DNA of 64,000 nt from Tritrichomonas musculus (lineage: Eukaryota > Parabasalia > Tritrichomonadida > Tritrichomonadidae), in contig JAPFFF010000003.1 in NCBI GenBank assembly GCA_039105265.1, positions 4,588,001-4,652,000 of the forward strand. Direction: 5' to 3'. The translations under genes and the position numbers were made by a program. Under the pieces are notes generated by a model. That model did not search any database. It was given only the letters and a program-made list of their open reading frames with translations, and was not told where the DNA came from. Below, piece by piece: positions 1 through 9,486 of this stretch (its first letter is position 1; the number at the start of each line of letters is the position of its first letter).

Positions 1-19
1 TAATGATCCAGTCATAATC

Positions 20-3000
20 ATGAAGATAACACTACCAACCACACTCAAAAACAAACTCACTGCTGCTACCAAACCCGTTGATGTGTTTAAGATTCACTTG
101 CGCAACATGTTATTATTCGATTGGCAAGGCAACATCTTAAATGACTTCATCATATCAGCTAAAGATGGTAAGTTCATCTGCCCAGAGTTGACACACAACG
201 TAGCACGTGATTGTTGCACATACTCAACACGCAAACGAGATGATCCTGAGATAATGTTTGCAACTGACTTCAACATTGAACCATACATACGCTTCTTGAA
301 TGGTGACATAGTAATTCACAACCTACTCTCATCAGATGCATTGGTATCATGCAAGCCAACCATCAAGTGTGACATCATAGATGCAACTAATGCATTGAAG
401 TTACAACGCTCTGACACATATTACTTCTATCGACCATCAATGATTGACTATGATGAACATGTTAAGTACACTGACATGTTTGCGAATGAACAACTTGAGT
501 ATGAATGTGAGTGCTATCGAATGGTGTATAAGATACCATCAACGTATGACATACCAACCAACTTAACGTTCAAATTTAGTGAGTACTGCTTTGGCAACAC
601 ATGGGCATTGACATGGGATGGTAACAAGTGGGTTGGTGACAGTATTCAAGGTAGGTTCCAAAGCAAGGTCATCAGCAAGTGTAAAACACGTGATCCTAAG
701 GAAGATAACTATGGTTCAACTGGTTGCATGGTTGCAGTCAAGCGTGATACGTTGAATTACAGAGCAATACCTGAAGACAAAACACATGGCTTAGCATATT
801 CACTACTCAACACATGCCGCAATGATGGCAAGTATGAGGTCCTGATTAAGTTGCGTGATGGTAGAGTGGTTAATGTGTCTGAGTATGAACTCAACATAGG
901 CTATTCATTTATACTCAATGGTGCAACGATGGATGGTTATGATTTGGTTGCAATGAGTTGTACATATAATAATTACTCAACATCAACACTCAAAGTAAGC
1001 GACATTGAATTACTATACCTTGACTTGACATTGCCACATCAAGAGCATACCATGAGGTTATCATTCACAGTTGGTGAAGTTCATAATAAAAATGATGTAT
1101 ATGATAGAGGATACGTTGATTTAAGTGGAGCACTTGATACAGTCGAAAGAGTGGCATATGTTTGGAGTAAGACACCCACTCAAACCAGCAATGATGATGG
1201 CTTAACACCACGTGATATTGCATTATACCTTCGTCATGATTACACTGATCCTATTGATGAAGTTAATTGGGATCCATCTACAAATGCATTCGAATACATC
1301 ATCAAGCAACAGTTCTATGAAGTGTCACCTAATCCAAACTCAGCTACAACACTCTACACTGACTTCAACATTACATCATCGAAGATAATCACTGCTGACA
1401 ACATCACTACAATGAGATCTGACTTGAATCTCGTCACTAACAACGTTGATGTAGTATCGTATGATGTTAAGGAGGTGCAATCTAAGGTTGATGCACTTGG
1501 CTCACAGATGACTGACCAACAAGCTAAGACTAAATACCTTGAGAAGGAAGTTGATAAGATTGATATGAAAGCTAATGTTGGTATTGCGTTAGGTGCTGTT
1601 GGTTGTGTGTTAGGTGCGACTGGCATAGGTGTTGCTGGTAAAGCATTATCATTTGCAACGAAGGGTGTTGGTTCAGCTGTCAAATCAGGTGGTCGTGAGT
1701 TAGTTAACACCATAACTAAAGCTAGTGATGTTGGTGCTGATGTATTGGATGACATGGTAGGTAAGCTGACTGATGAACTACCTGATATTGGCGCTGATAT
1801 ATTCTTCGGTGACTTAGTTAGTGGTGCTAAGACAGCAACGTTAAGTGTAACTAACGATGCAACTCATGATGAACCTCAAGTTAGCACTCATGACAAGCTT
1901 ACTAAGATAGCTCAATGGTGTGATGAAGAATACATACCAGTAACAGAGATGAACTTCAGTGATGAACTCGATGATCCATCTAAAGTGGCAATGACATTGA
2001 CATCAACAATGGACATGTGTAAACGATTCAGAAATACACTCAAGCCTACCATCAAGACGTTAGCTAATGCAATCAGTGATGTATCTGTACAGATGGATGG
2101 TTATGTTAACAAGAATGAGTTAGCACGTAATGATACCATTGATGTTGTTGGCAAGGTTGATGGTAAAACGATTCAACTCATAGCTGAAGACACAATCACA
2201 AGTGGTGTACTTAAAGTCAAACTCATGGTTAGAACGATTAGCGAGTTCAATGACATTGACTATGATGAACAATATGTTACAATCAACATTGTGGATGATG
2301 CAATGGCTGAGTTCATTGGTACAGATACATTTCCAGCGGCAACGATGAGTGGCAACGTCATTACGATTAACAACCCACACAACGTACAGGTCACAAGTAT
2401 AGTTGTTAAAGAAAACACATCGGTTAGACAATTGACACTCACAACGAATGATTTAGCATATACATGTGACATTGACGCAGTGAATAAAAGCATTGATTCA
2501 TTACGTGCTCAACTTGAGTTGAACGATGAGTCACTTGCTAAAACGTTGAATGACTTTCCAACTGTTGATGAAGTTAATACAGCATTGGATGAATTAAAAA
2601 ACAATATGATTAACATGGATGATTTATCTAATTATCGATTAAAGACAGATTTGATATATAAAGATGCTGTCGATGTGCCATTTGAAAACGTACAAGATAG
2701 TTCAGGATCGTGGGAAGTCAAAATAATATTAACTAGTGGAATTCACCTTGTTGGAACAATATCAAATAACGATGGCTTTGTAAAAGTGTTTGATTATATG
2801 TTTGACTATAATGGTGTTATTACTGAAGATGGAGTTAATGTCGATGTTGAAATTGATGGAACAACCTATTACTTGACCTATTATAAAAGCGATAGTAATG
2901 GTCTATGCTTTTACATCGATAACGGGGAAGACTATTTCGATACCAAATTAATATTAGCGGAAAAAATATTGAAGCATGATAAAATAGCATTGAAGAGTGA

Positions 3001-3637
3001 GATACCAACCAATCATGTTACAACATCACAGTTAACGTCAACATTGAATGAGTACATGTTGAAGAGTGATATGCCAAACGATTATGTTACTATGGTTGAT
3101 CTCGATGGATATGCATTGAAGAGTGAGTTGAATACATATGCTAAATCTCATCAAGATCTAGCCAGATTAGTAGGTGATAATGTAGCTAAAATAGTAACAA
3201 TGAACAGTCAGATATCAAATCTACAGCATGAGAATGAATCATTAAGAGCTAGGTTAGATGCATTGGTGAATAAATTAACACGAATCAAGTATACATTCAA
3301 TGTAACGAATAGTAATACCATTCATTATCAATTCGAAAAGCAACTTGATGAATATGATGGAACACTCTATTTGACTTACAACGAAGTCAAAGATAATGTT
3401 GCTAGTGTAAACGAAATCAAAATCAATATATCATTCAATGTTAATAATACACCTAAGTATGAATATCAATGTGAACCAACTAAGATCTGGTTAAACAATA
3501 TTGAATTTCCATTAAGTAGTAGCAATCTCATGATCAATGCAACAGTTAATTACATATTGATTAATTCTTCGTTCTTTACATCAAATGTTATCTTAGCTGA
3601 AGATAACACTAAGAATGAAATACATTCATTGTCGTGA
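20..3637 (+). CDS. Polinton large fibre-like structural protein (1205 aa)
   Basis: This is the only + strand gene of the element; it ends 23 bp from the end of the facing gene. The protein has a beta-rich N-terminal half. A coiled-coil-like stretch follows at about residues 480-515, then a Gly/Ala-rich hydrophobic segment (about 514-560). Near residues 990-1045 short repeats of the type YALKSELN / YMLKSDMPNDYV resemble the shaft repeats of phage and virus fibres. A second coiled coil lies at about 1060-1090. A diverged copy of the N-terminal half is found in the fossil element at 13.5-17.5 kb, which shows it is a conserved Polinton component. Attachment-fibre or other virion-surface function is inference from repeat style; no enzyme motif is seen. 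The ATG at 20 is the first in frame within the window. Confidence 0.6.
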   Translation: MKITLPTTLKNKLTAATKPVDVFKIHLRNMLLFDWQGNILNDFIISAKDGKFICPELTHNVARDCCTYSTRKRDDPEIMFATDFNIEPYIRFLNGDIVIHNLLSSDALVSCKPTIKCDIIDATNALKLQRSDTYYFYRPSMIDYDEHVKYTDMFANEQLEYECECYRMVYKIPSTYDIPTNLTFKFSEYCFGNTWALTWDGNKWVGDSIQGRFQSKVISKCKTRDPKEDNYGSTGCMVAVKRDTLNYRAIPEDKTHGLAYSLLNTCRNDGKYEVLIKLRDGRVVNVSEYELNIGYSFILNGATMDGYDLVAMSCTYNNYSTSTLKVSDIELLYLDLTLPHQEHTMRLSFTVGEVHNKNDVYDRGYVDLSGALDTVERVAYVWSKTPTQTSNDDGLTPRDIALYLRHDYTDPIDEVNWDPSTNAFEYIIKQQFYEVSPNPNSATTLYTDFNITSSKIITADNITTMRSDLNLVTNNVDVVSYDVKEVQSKVDALGSQMTDQQAKTKYLEKEVDKIDMKANVGIALGAVGCVLGATGIGVAGKALSFATKGVGSAVKSGGRELVNTITKASDVGADVLDDMVGKLTDELPDIGADIFFGDLVSGAKTATLSVTNDATHDEPQVSTHDKLTKIAQWCDEEYIPVTEMNFSDELDDPSKVAMTLTSTMDMCKRFRNTLKPTIKTLANAISDVSVQMDGYVNKNELARNDTIDVVGKVDGKTIQLIAEDTITSGVLKVKLMVRTISEFNDIDYDEQYVTINIVDDAMAEFIGTDTFPAATMSGNVITINNPHNVQVTSIVVKENTSVRQLTLTTNDLAYTCDIDAVNKSIDSLRAQLELNDESLAKTLNDFPTVDEVNTALDELKNNMINMDDLSNYRLKTDLIYKDAVDVPFENVQDSSGSWEVKIILTSGIHLVGTISNNDGFVKVFDYMFDYNGVITEDGVNVDVEIDGTTYYLTYYKSDSNGLCFYIDNGEDYFDTKLILAEKILKHDKIALKSEIPTNHVTTSQLTSTLNEYMLKSDMPNDYVTMVDLDGYALKSELNTYAKSHQDLARLVGDNVAKIVTMNSQISNLQHENESLRARLDALVNKLTRIKYTFNVTNSNTIHYQFEKQLDEYDGTLYLTYNEVKDNVASVNEIKINISFNVNNTPKYEYQCEPTKIWLNNIEFPLSSSNLMINATVNYILINSSFFTSNVILAEDNTKNEIHSLS

Positions 3638-3660
3638 ACATAAAAATAACTCCTATGTTT

Positions 3661-4182
3661 TTATACAACAACATACTTCAAGCATAAGTGATAAACATTA
3701 ACAAGATCATTGAACTCTTTATTGTAGACCTGTTTGAAGTCAGTGACAATCTCACCATTATCTTTGATTATCTTAATGGCGTCTACCTTTTGAATGGGTG
3801 ATGCTTTACCTACACAACAACCAGGGTTGTCATCAACGTATATCTCAACCTCACCATGAGTGACTGCCTTGATGATTGCTGCTAATGCTTGCTGTGGTAC
3901 GATGATAGTGCGCTTGCTGATGAGATTGCTGATCAATGCTTTGTCATTGTCAAGTAGTATCTTAGCATACGTTTCAAGTATGAGTACCTTAACATCAACA
4001 TCAATACTATCATGTGGTGTATCAAGTTGAATATCACGTGTGATAACGATATCTTCTTTGCCATCATCACGCTTGTTGATGAATATATTGTTGTTAATAT
4101 TGTTGTTTGATTGTGCTGCAGCTGCTGGCTCAAGACTGACGTTTGCATTTACACCATTGTTTAGTGGTCGCTTCTTAATCAT
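3661..4182 (-). CDS. Polinton hypothetical protein (173 aa)
   Basis: Last gene of the - strand block of the Polinton. The N-terminus is Asn/Ala-rich (low complexity, about residues 10-35); the remainder looks like a compact alpha/beta domain with no motif I recognise. Its start has the context ATTCAAATGATT, the same TCAAATG signature as other genes in this element, which supports the start at 4182. Function unknown; a virion or regulatory protein would both be guesses. Confidence 0.6.
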   Translation of the reverse strand: MIKKRPLNNGVNANVSLEPAAAAQSNNNINNNIFINKRDDGKEDIVITRDIQLDTPHDSIDVDVKVLILETYAKILLDNDKALISNLISKRTIIVPQQALAAIIKAVTHGEVEIYVDDNPGCCVGKASPIQKVDAIKIIKDNGEIVTDFKQVYNKEFNDLVNVYHLCLKYVVV

Positions 4183-4247
4183 TTGAATTAAACAAAAACA
4201 TTTTTACACAATCTGTTAAGTTAATACACTCATGATGTTTCGTTAAG

Positions 4248-4436
4248 TTAATATGAGTTGACATCATCTTTATACAGTATTAATTGCTTTGCATTAACCT
4301 TATTAGCTTTCCCATCAACTGCTGATAGGTTCTCTTTATGATGTGTAGCTGGGTGCTTGAACTTAGGTTGTGTGATGGGTTGTTGCTTAGTTACATGTTG
4401 TTTGTACGACATGACTTGAACACTATGTGATGACAT
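4248..4436 (-). CDS. Polinton small basic hypothetical protein (62 aa)
   Basis: Small His/Lys/Gln-rich protein between the capsid-like gene and the 173-aa gene. An upstream in-frame ATG exists at 4445, but the second ATG (4436) sits in the element's TCAAATG start context and is chosen here. No recognised domain. Coding status rests on position in a compact gene block and the start motif only. Confidence 0.4.
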   Translation of the reverse strand: MSSHSVQVMSYKQHVTKQQPITQPKFKHPATHHKENLSAVDGKANKVNAKQLILYKDDVNSY

Positions 4437-4495
4437 TTGAATCAAAGCAAACAGTGATTAATGTTAAAAATGATGATGTGATTTAGTTAATTCAT

Positions 4496-6112
4496 TTATC
4501 TGCTTGTAATGTCATACGAACCCATCTCAACAACAGGTGGCATACCATTGGGTTGAACATGAATTGATATAACGGTGTCTTGCAACAATGCCATTAATGG
4601 TGGTGTTGTGTTGTTGATATATGTGTTTGCCGTATCACCATTGTCATCAATATTACGTACTTGAGCTGGTAAGTCACATACGATTTCATATGTGATTGGT
4701 GTGTTTGATGTTTGACCTTGTTGGAAGGTGTTATCTGTCTCAGTTGGTAACCCAATGAAGAATGATGTACGATCATAGCTGACTCTACCAATTGATTCAT
4801 CATAAGGTCGTGTATTAACTAATGATTGAACGACCTCTTTATTAAAACCTGTTTGTTCACCGTTAACATTCATAGCATTCTGACATAGTTCAATGAACAT
4901 TGGATCACTACCATTCGTTGCAAATGGAATGGTTGGTACTACGCCATAACCACCACATCGTAGTTGGAAGTTGGTAAACAGTGGATTCTTAAATACAGTA
5001 TGCTGTGTTGCATTAAATGGAAACAGAAAGAAGATTGAATCAACAAATCGTGGTGTGATTGTTTGAGTTGATGAACAATGGCCAGCAGTTAGTTGCTTAC
5101 TCATCGTTGTGAATGTGAGTATCTGCGTTGGAAAGATGAGTTCCTGTTGAGTGTAACGTTGAACAAGCGCTTGATATATATCGTTGTCAATGCCGAAGTT
5201 AGGTATGACACTATAGCAATCAGTAACTTCATATGTTCGACTTGGTATGAATATAGTGTTACCTACAACGAGCTTATGCGCATCATTATTGTCTTTGGTA
5301 ATCCATATAGTGCATTGACTGCCAGCTTGAGTAAACTCATTAGTGATTGGTGGTAATTCAGTTAATGCTTTGTAGTTGGTTACATCATTAATCAACTCAT
5401 CTGATATACCAACTGGACAATATACAAGACCTTGTATACCAAACATAATCTTGAGTTCAAGCTTACCAGCGAATGCAGGTAGATATTTGATGTTGCTCAA
5501 TGGTAAGAAACGGCGTAAGTCAATCTTAAGTGGTATGTTAATGTTATTGATTGCATTACCACCATTAGCAAGTTTAACGAAGAAACCACAACGTGCTTGA
5601 TCAAATTTGCGTTTGAATATATCCTTATGACGGGCTTTAGAATAGACATCACCTCGTTTACTTGCTTCGTTATCACCACATGCAGTTAAGAATGATTCTT
5701 CTGGACCGAAGTTTTGAGTGTATATTGATATGCCATTAGCAAGGATCTCATATTTTTCAACAGCATCCATAGCATCTTTAAAGCCAATCCATATACCATT
5801 AAAAGCATGGTTATCAACATTACTTAAGTCAGCTTGTAATGCAGTCGATAACGTACCACTAAGTCTCATATTCGCTTTGATGAAGCCATTATATATATCT
5901 GCAGTGTTATCACATGTTGGACTGATGATGAATGTGGTGAATGACCCTGCATGGATAGGTGCAGATGGACTGTATGAAGCTTGTGCATCGATGACGTACT
6001 TCTTGTTGGTATCTGACATGGCAATAGCATTATCAACTACATCAAAGTAGCTTGCGACTTGAGTGTTAACTTCAGCTGATGTCTTGTGTAGGACTTCTGC
6101 GTTGAATGTCAT
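4496..6112 (-). CDS. Polinton major capsid protein candidate (double jelly-roll type, 538 aa)
   Basis: The length and beta-rich texture fit the double-jelly-roll major capsid proteins known from Polintons. A stretch at about residues 195-230 (IPLKIDLRRFLPLSNIKYLP, then AGKLELKIMF) resembles the conserved 'PL.l..f....yLP......l.i.l' block between the two jelly rolls in that family. Many Asn/Thr-rich loops are typical of capsid surface loops. It lies in the same - strand block as the packaging ATPase, as expected for a morphogenesis module. Context before the ATG is CCAAATG, close to the element's usual start signature. The assignment is by motif feel and context, not by an alignment. Confidence 0.65.
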   Translation of the reverse strand: MTFNAEVLHKTSAEVNTQVASYFDVVDNAIAMSDTNKKYVIDAQASYSPSAPIHAGSFTTFIISPTCDNTADIYNGFIKANMRLSGTLSTALQADLSNVDNHAFNGIWIGFKDAMDAVEKYEILANGISIYTQNFGPEESFLTACGDNEASKRGDVYSKARHKDIFKRKFDQARCGFFVKLANGGNAINNINIPLKIDLRRFLPLSNIKYLPAFAGKLELKIMFGIQGLVYCPVGISDELINDVTNYKALTELPPITNEFTQAGSQCTIWITKDNNDAHKLVVGNTIFIPSRTYEVTDCYSVIPNFGIDNDIYQALVQRYTQQELIFPTQILTFTTMSKQLTAGHCSSTQTITPRFVDSIFFLFPFNATQHTVFKNPLFTNFQLRCGGYGVVPTIPFATNGSDPMFIELCQNAMNVNGEQTGFNKEVVQSLVNTRPYDESIGRVSYDRTSFFIGLPTETDNTFQQGQTSNTPITYEIVCDLPAQVRNIDDNGDTANTYINNTTPPLMALLQDTVISIHVQPNGMPPVVEMGSYDITSR

Positions 6113-6147
6113 TTGGATGTATTAAAAATACGAATGTATTACATAAG

Positions 6148-6816
6148 CTATCGTCGAATGCGCGATCTAAACGATGGTGTTGATTCAATGACATCAGGTG
6201 GTTCTTGTGGTGGGTCATGAGATGGGTCATGTGGTGATTCATGTGGTGGGTCATGTATATCATCAGTTGGTAATAGATCAGGTACGTACTTACTTCTTAT
6301 GCGTGGCTTTGATAATTCTTTATTAACAACATGTTTAATGTATTGTTTTTGTTCACGCTTGAAGCGATCATTACGTAGCTCTTCACCTAATGAACGTAGC
6401 TGTTCAAGTATCTCTAAGTTAATGGTTGTATCATGTGTGGCAACTTGATGTGGTGTTGATGTTGTACGTTGTGTTGAATGTTGTTGGTCTCTATTAGGTA
6501 TGCGTGTTGGTGTATGCGTAGGTTGTGCTTCCTCATGTTGTGATGGTGGTTCATCATTGGAGTTACTGGCTTTGCCAGCAGCTACATCTCTGATGCAGTT
6601 ATCACTTGAGTTAACATTGGAGTTATCACTTGATTCAAGCATACTATTGAGGTTGTCTGATGATTTATCTCTATGAATGAGTGGTTGTGTTCTTAGCTTA
6701 ACGATATACTTACCCTCTTTCTTAGTAGGGAACACTTCATATTGTTCATCATCAATGCCTTGCAACCAACGTTGAATGATCTGATTGCGTTTCATGCCAG
6801 TAACATATTTGGACAT
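6148..6816 (-). CDS. Polinton hypothetical protein with Pro/His/Asp repeats (222 aa)
   Basis: The reading frame stays open above 6816, but the ATG at 6816 (MSKYVTGMKRN) has the TTTCAAATGTC context typical of this element and is preferred. The N-terminal 50 residues look folded (RWLQGIDDEQYEVF). The middle is Ser/Asn-rich and Thr/Gln-rich. The C-terminus carries degenerate repeats of the type HDPPHESPHDPSHDPP and a basic RSRIRR end. It could be a scaffold or DNA-binding virion protein; no function can be assigned. Confidence 0.5.
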   Translation of the reverse strand: MSKYVTGMKRNQIIQRWLQGIDDEQYEVFPTKKEGKYIVKLRTQPLIHRDKSSDNLNSMLESSDNSNVNSSDNCIRDVAAGKASNSNDEPPSQHEEAQPTHTPTRIPNRDQQHSTQRTTSTPHQVATHDTTINLEILEQLRSLGEELRNDRFKREQKQYIKHVVNKELSKPRIRSKYVPDLLPTDDIHDPPHESPHDPSHDPPQEPPDVIESTPSFRSRIRR

Positions 6817-6849
6817 TTGAAATAAACAAAAATAAAAAGTCAATAATGT

Positions 6850-7065
6850 TCACTTACGTGATGATTTGCGTTTATTACTTGACTTTGATTTGCGACTATT
6901 ACTTGACTTTATATATGGTGCGGTTACATCATGTGTGTTAGTATTAGCATAATATTGTTTGGTATTTGATCTAGGTCTAGTTACTTCATTATACATCGTA
7001 CCAGGTCCAGATACGATAACTGAATTGTTCGATCTATATGCATTAGTTCTTGTGTTGAAACTCAT
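6850..7065 (-). CDS. Polinton small basic Ser/Lys/Arg-rich protein (71 aa)
   Basis: Short protein with an Arg/Asn/Thr-rich first half and a C-terminus built of SSNSRKSKSSNKRKSSRK, strongly basic. Such tails are typical of DNA-condensing core proteins of dsDNA viruses, but this is only a compositional analogy. It is separated by 10 bp from the 134-aa gene upstream of it in the same block. Confidence 0.45.
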   Translation of the reverse strand: MSFNTRTNAYRSNNSVIVSGPGTMYNEVTRPRSNTKQYYANTNTHDVTAPYIKSSNSRKSKSSNKRKSSRK

Positions 7066-7075
7066 TTACACCTCG

Positions 7076-7480
7076 TTAAACACTTCTAAATGGTACTGCG
7101 TTGTGTGTTCTCTTACGTGAGTCAGCTGCTGCTTGTGCTGATGGCGATCCACTTGGTTTCAACTCACCACGTGCAAACTGTTCACTGATTTTAACTAGCT
7201 TATCTGTGACCGACCCCTTTGGCATGTGACTGAATATATTGGCACCTGCTGTAGTGATTGCACCTAACGTTGGATTGAATGCTGTTGCAAATGGTGTGAT
7301 AGCATGTAGTATATTGCCAACTGCTTTAGGGTTGTTCATAGCATAGTTCTTTGCACCAACCAATCCCTTCTTAGTAGCGTTCCATATGCGGTGTGCTACG
7401 TTCTTTGCACCAATCAATCCTTGATGGACATCACTTTTTAACCTGTTCCATCCACTGGTAATGAAATTTTTGAATCCCAT
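7076..7480 (-). CDS. Polinton small protein with amphipathic/hydrophobic repeats (134 aa)
   Basis: Contains two related short repeats (GLIGAKNVAHRIWNATKKGL and GLVGAKNYAMNN), then an Ala/Gly/Thr-rich hydrophobic stretch (about residues 58-90) and a basic Ser-rich tail. The pattern resembles membrane-active or internal capsid cement proteins of adenovirus-like virions, but no homology can be claimed. It lies directly downstream (12 bp) of the packaging ATPase gene. Confidence 0.45.
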   Translation of the reverse strand: MGFKNFITSGWNRLKSDVHQGLIGAKNVAHRIWNATKKGLVGAKNYAMNNPKAVGNILHAITPFATAFNPTLGAITTAGANIFSHMPKGSVTDKLVKISEQFARGELKPSGSPSAQAAADSRKRTHNAVPFRSV

Positions 7481-7492
7481 GTTTGTAATTCA

Positions 7493-8356
7493 TTAAACTT
7501 CGAAGTGTGATTGATTGGATGTGATATTGATTATGAATTTATCATGTTGGCCTTTATGATTGAGGTATGCTTCTGTAGTTGATTTGATGTCAAGATTGTT
7601 AGGTGTTTGCTGTAGCATTGATGTGAAATCCTCTTTACTGAAGCCACTATAGCATATGATGTCAGTAGCTAAACGTTTAACGTTGAGATGAACGAATCGA
7701 AGTGTTTGCACTGCTATGATACAGGTTAAGTTGTAGTGACGTGTCTTAGTTAGTAAACGACATAGTTCACTGTTGCCATTCTTAAGTAGTGGTGATCCAG
7801 CTGCATCATCAAGAACCAGCAGTGTGTTGTATGGGTATGAAGCTGTTTGATATTTAACTAGCTTATTTGCTATGTATGCAATCCTATCTTCAATCTCACT
7901 TAACGAATGCTTTGAAATGATTCTCGCCATCTCCTCATTGGTGTCAACCATTTTTGATAACACATGTTTAACCATAGCATAGTACTTGAGTTTGCGTTTG
8001 AGATGACGCTTGAGATATGGCAATAGATGTTCTTCTTTGATGTATTCAATGGGTGTCTTAACGTTTTTGGATAGTACTTCAGCTGTCTTATCAAGTTTAC
8101 CCGACGTTGAACAGAATATGATCTTACTATAGTATGGCTTAGCGAATAGTCGTTCAGTTATCATGATGTGTGACCATATCCAGAATGATTTACCAGCGCC
8201 CATCTTACCAATTAAAAAGTAGATACCATTTGATGAGAATGGATACTCTTCACTTAGTGGTTTAATCAATGCCATCTCAAAATCACGTTGGTTTTTACGT
8301 AACGACTCTTGAATAAGATGTTTAACTTCATTCATAACGTTTTTATGTTGACTCAT
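7493..8356 (-). CDS. Polinton FtsK/HerA-type genome-packaging ATPase (287 aa)
   Basis: P-loop ATPase expected to pump element DNA into capsids. A Walker A motif GKMGAGKS lies at residues 50-57, a Walker B strand LLVLDD at 179-184, and a glutamine in the following strand (IIAVQT, about residue 217) fits the sensor position of the A32/FtsK-HerA family. Length is typical of Polinton and virus packaging ATPases. It is flanked by the integrase (6 bp gap) and the small 134-aa gene. The start at 8356 has the TATCAAATGAG context. Confidence 0.85.
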   Translation of the reverse strand: MSQHKNVMNEVKHLIQESLRKNQRDFEMALIKPLSEEYPFSSNGIYFLIGKMGAGKSFWIWSHIMITERLFAKPYYSKIIFCSTSGKLDKTAEVLSKNVKTPIEYIKEEHLLPYLKRHLKRKLKYYAMVKHVLSKMVDTNEEMARIISKHSLSEIEDRIAYIANKLVKYQTASYPYNTLLVLDDAAGSPLLKNGNSELCRLLTKTRHYNLTCIIAVQTLRFVHLNVKRLATDIICYSGFSKEDFTSMLQQTPNNLDIKSTTEAYLNHKGQHDKFIINITSNQSHFEV

Positions 8357-8362
8357 TTGATA

Positions 8363-9460
8363 TTAGATGAACTTCTTAATATGATCTGGTATGGTCTTAC
8401 GTTTAAGCCAGTACTGTCGTTCCATTGTTGAGAGCTTAGTTGGGTGACCTTCACGCATGTTCTTAGATGGGATAGTGTCTTTCATTGTTGAACCATTGCC
8501 TAGATCATATATGATATTGTATGTGTCTTTTGATTTGTTATATGATGTGATTGATTGAACCACACCACGTTTGCCATCATCAAGTGTGGTTGCTAATGGA
8601 ATGTTGTTAGCTGCTTTAACGAGTTTGTAACCTGGCATTGTATTGACAGATCCATCTGTAGATCGTATCAAGAATTGGTTACCATCATTAGAATCAACTA
8701 TGTATGCAACTTTAGATAGGTTCGAACGATGTTTAACGAATGGATTTGCATCAAACACTATCCTAACTCTGTCACCTGGTTTGAAATCATATGGATTAAC
8801 TTGATGTTCCATCTCATGTATGTATGTTAACTCGTCATCTTGAGTGATATCATTGGGTGACTTGTTATGTAGTGAACCATGTGGCATGTCATTGTATGAG
8901 TCAACTATCTGTAGTACACTTAGCTTTGGTTGATTGAATCGCATATCACGTATTGTTCTCATGAAGCGGTTGATAATACCAAGCTTGTTATGATCGTTAT
9001 CGGTTGTGGTTGTGTATATGATGTTATGTTGTTGCATGAAGTCAAGCACTGTGTTTGATAAATAAGCAGCATCTTCATCTGACATAATGGCTTTGCTTTG
9101 AGGTTCAACTTTGATGAACTCATTAAGTGCTCTATGTATTTCATTAGCGCCCTTACCATGTATCATATAAGCATATGCTTTACGTGTGTTGATGTTGATT
9201 AGTATTAAGTAGTTAGGTTGGCCTGCTGCTTTATGATCAATGAACGTGTCCATTTGAAATGCATGTGGCAGCTTCGAATATATATGCATGAACTTAGGTT
9301 TTGGCTTGTGTTGATCGTGTACAACCATTGTGTTGAGATAGTGTTTAGCTTCATCATCAGTGAAACCATAACGATTGGCTATGCGTTTGAACTTAGGTAG
9401 GGACTTGGTGGGGTACTTAGCATAGACTTCATCAATGGTATTGAATTTGACTCTACTCAT
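8363..9460 (-). CDS. Polinton retrovirus-like integrase (365 aa)
   Basis: DDE-type (rve superfamily) integrase that would insert the element into host DNA. The catalytic core begins near AFQMDTF (Asp71), continues through LILINI and AYAYMI strands, and has a second acidic cluster MSDEDAAYL (about 126-133) followed by the conserved HNKLGIINRFMRTI helix region. A C-terminal beta-rich domain begins at YDFKPGDRVRIVFD, like the SH3-like/chromodomain-type tails of Polinton and Ty3/gypsy integrases. The N-terminal 60 residues form a helical, possibly DNA-binding segment. The start at 9460 has the GATCAAATGAG context. Confidence 0.85.
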   Translation of the reverse strand: MSRVKFNTIDEVYAKYPTKSLPKFKRIANRYGFTDDEAKHYLNTMVVHDQHKPKPKFMHIYSKLPHAFQMDTFIDHKAAGQPNYLILININTRKAYAYMIHGKGANEIHRALNEFIKVEPQSKAIMSDEDAAYLSNTVLDFMQQHNIIYTTTTDNDHNKLGIINRFMRTIRDMRFNQPKLSVLQIVDSYNDMPHGSLHNKSPNDITQDDELTYIHEMEHQVNPYDFKPGDRVRIVFDANPFVKHRSNLSKVAYIVDSNDGNQFLIRSTDGSVNTMPGYKLVKAANNIPLATTLDDGKRGVVQSITSYNKSKDTYNIIYDLGNGSTMKDTIPSKNMREGHPTKLSTMERQYWLKRKTIPDHIKKFI

Positions 9461-9486
9461 TTGATCAATGCAAAGTAAAAATGTTA

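Noticed and set aside
1354-1755. 133-codon open frame on - inside the Polinton fibre-like gene
   Set aside because: Antisense shadow of a Gly/Ala/Val-rich segment.
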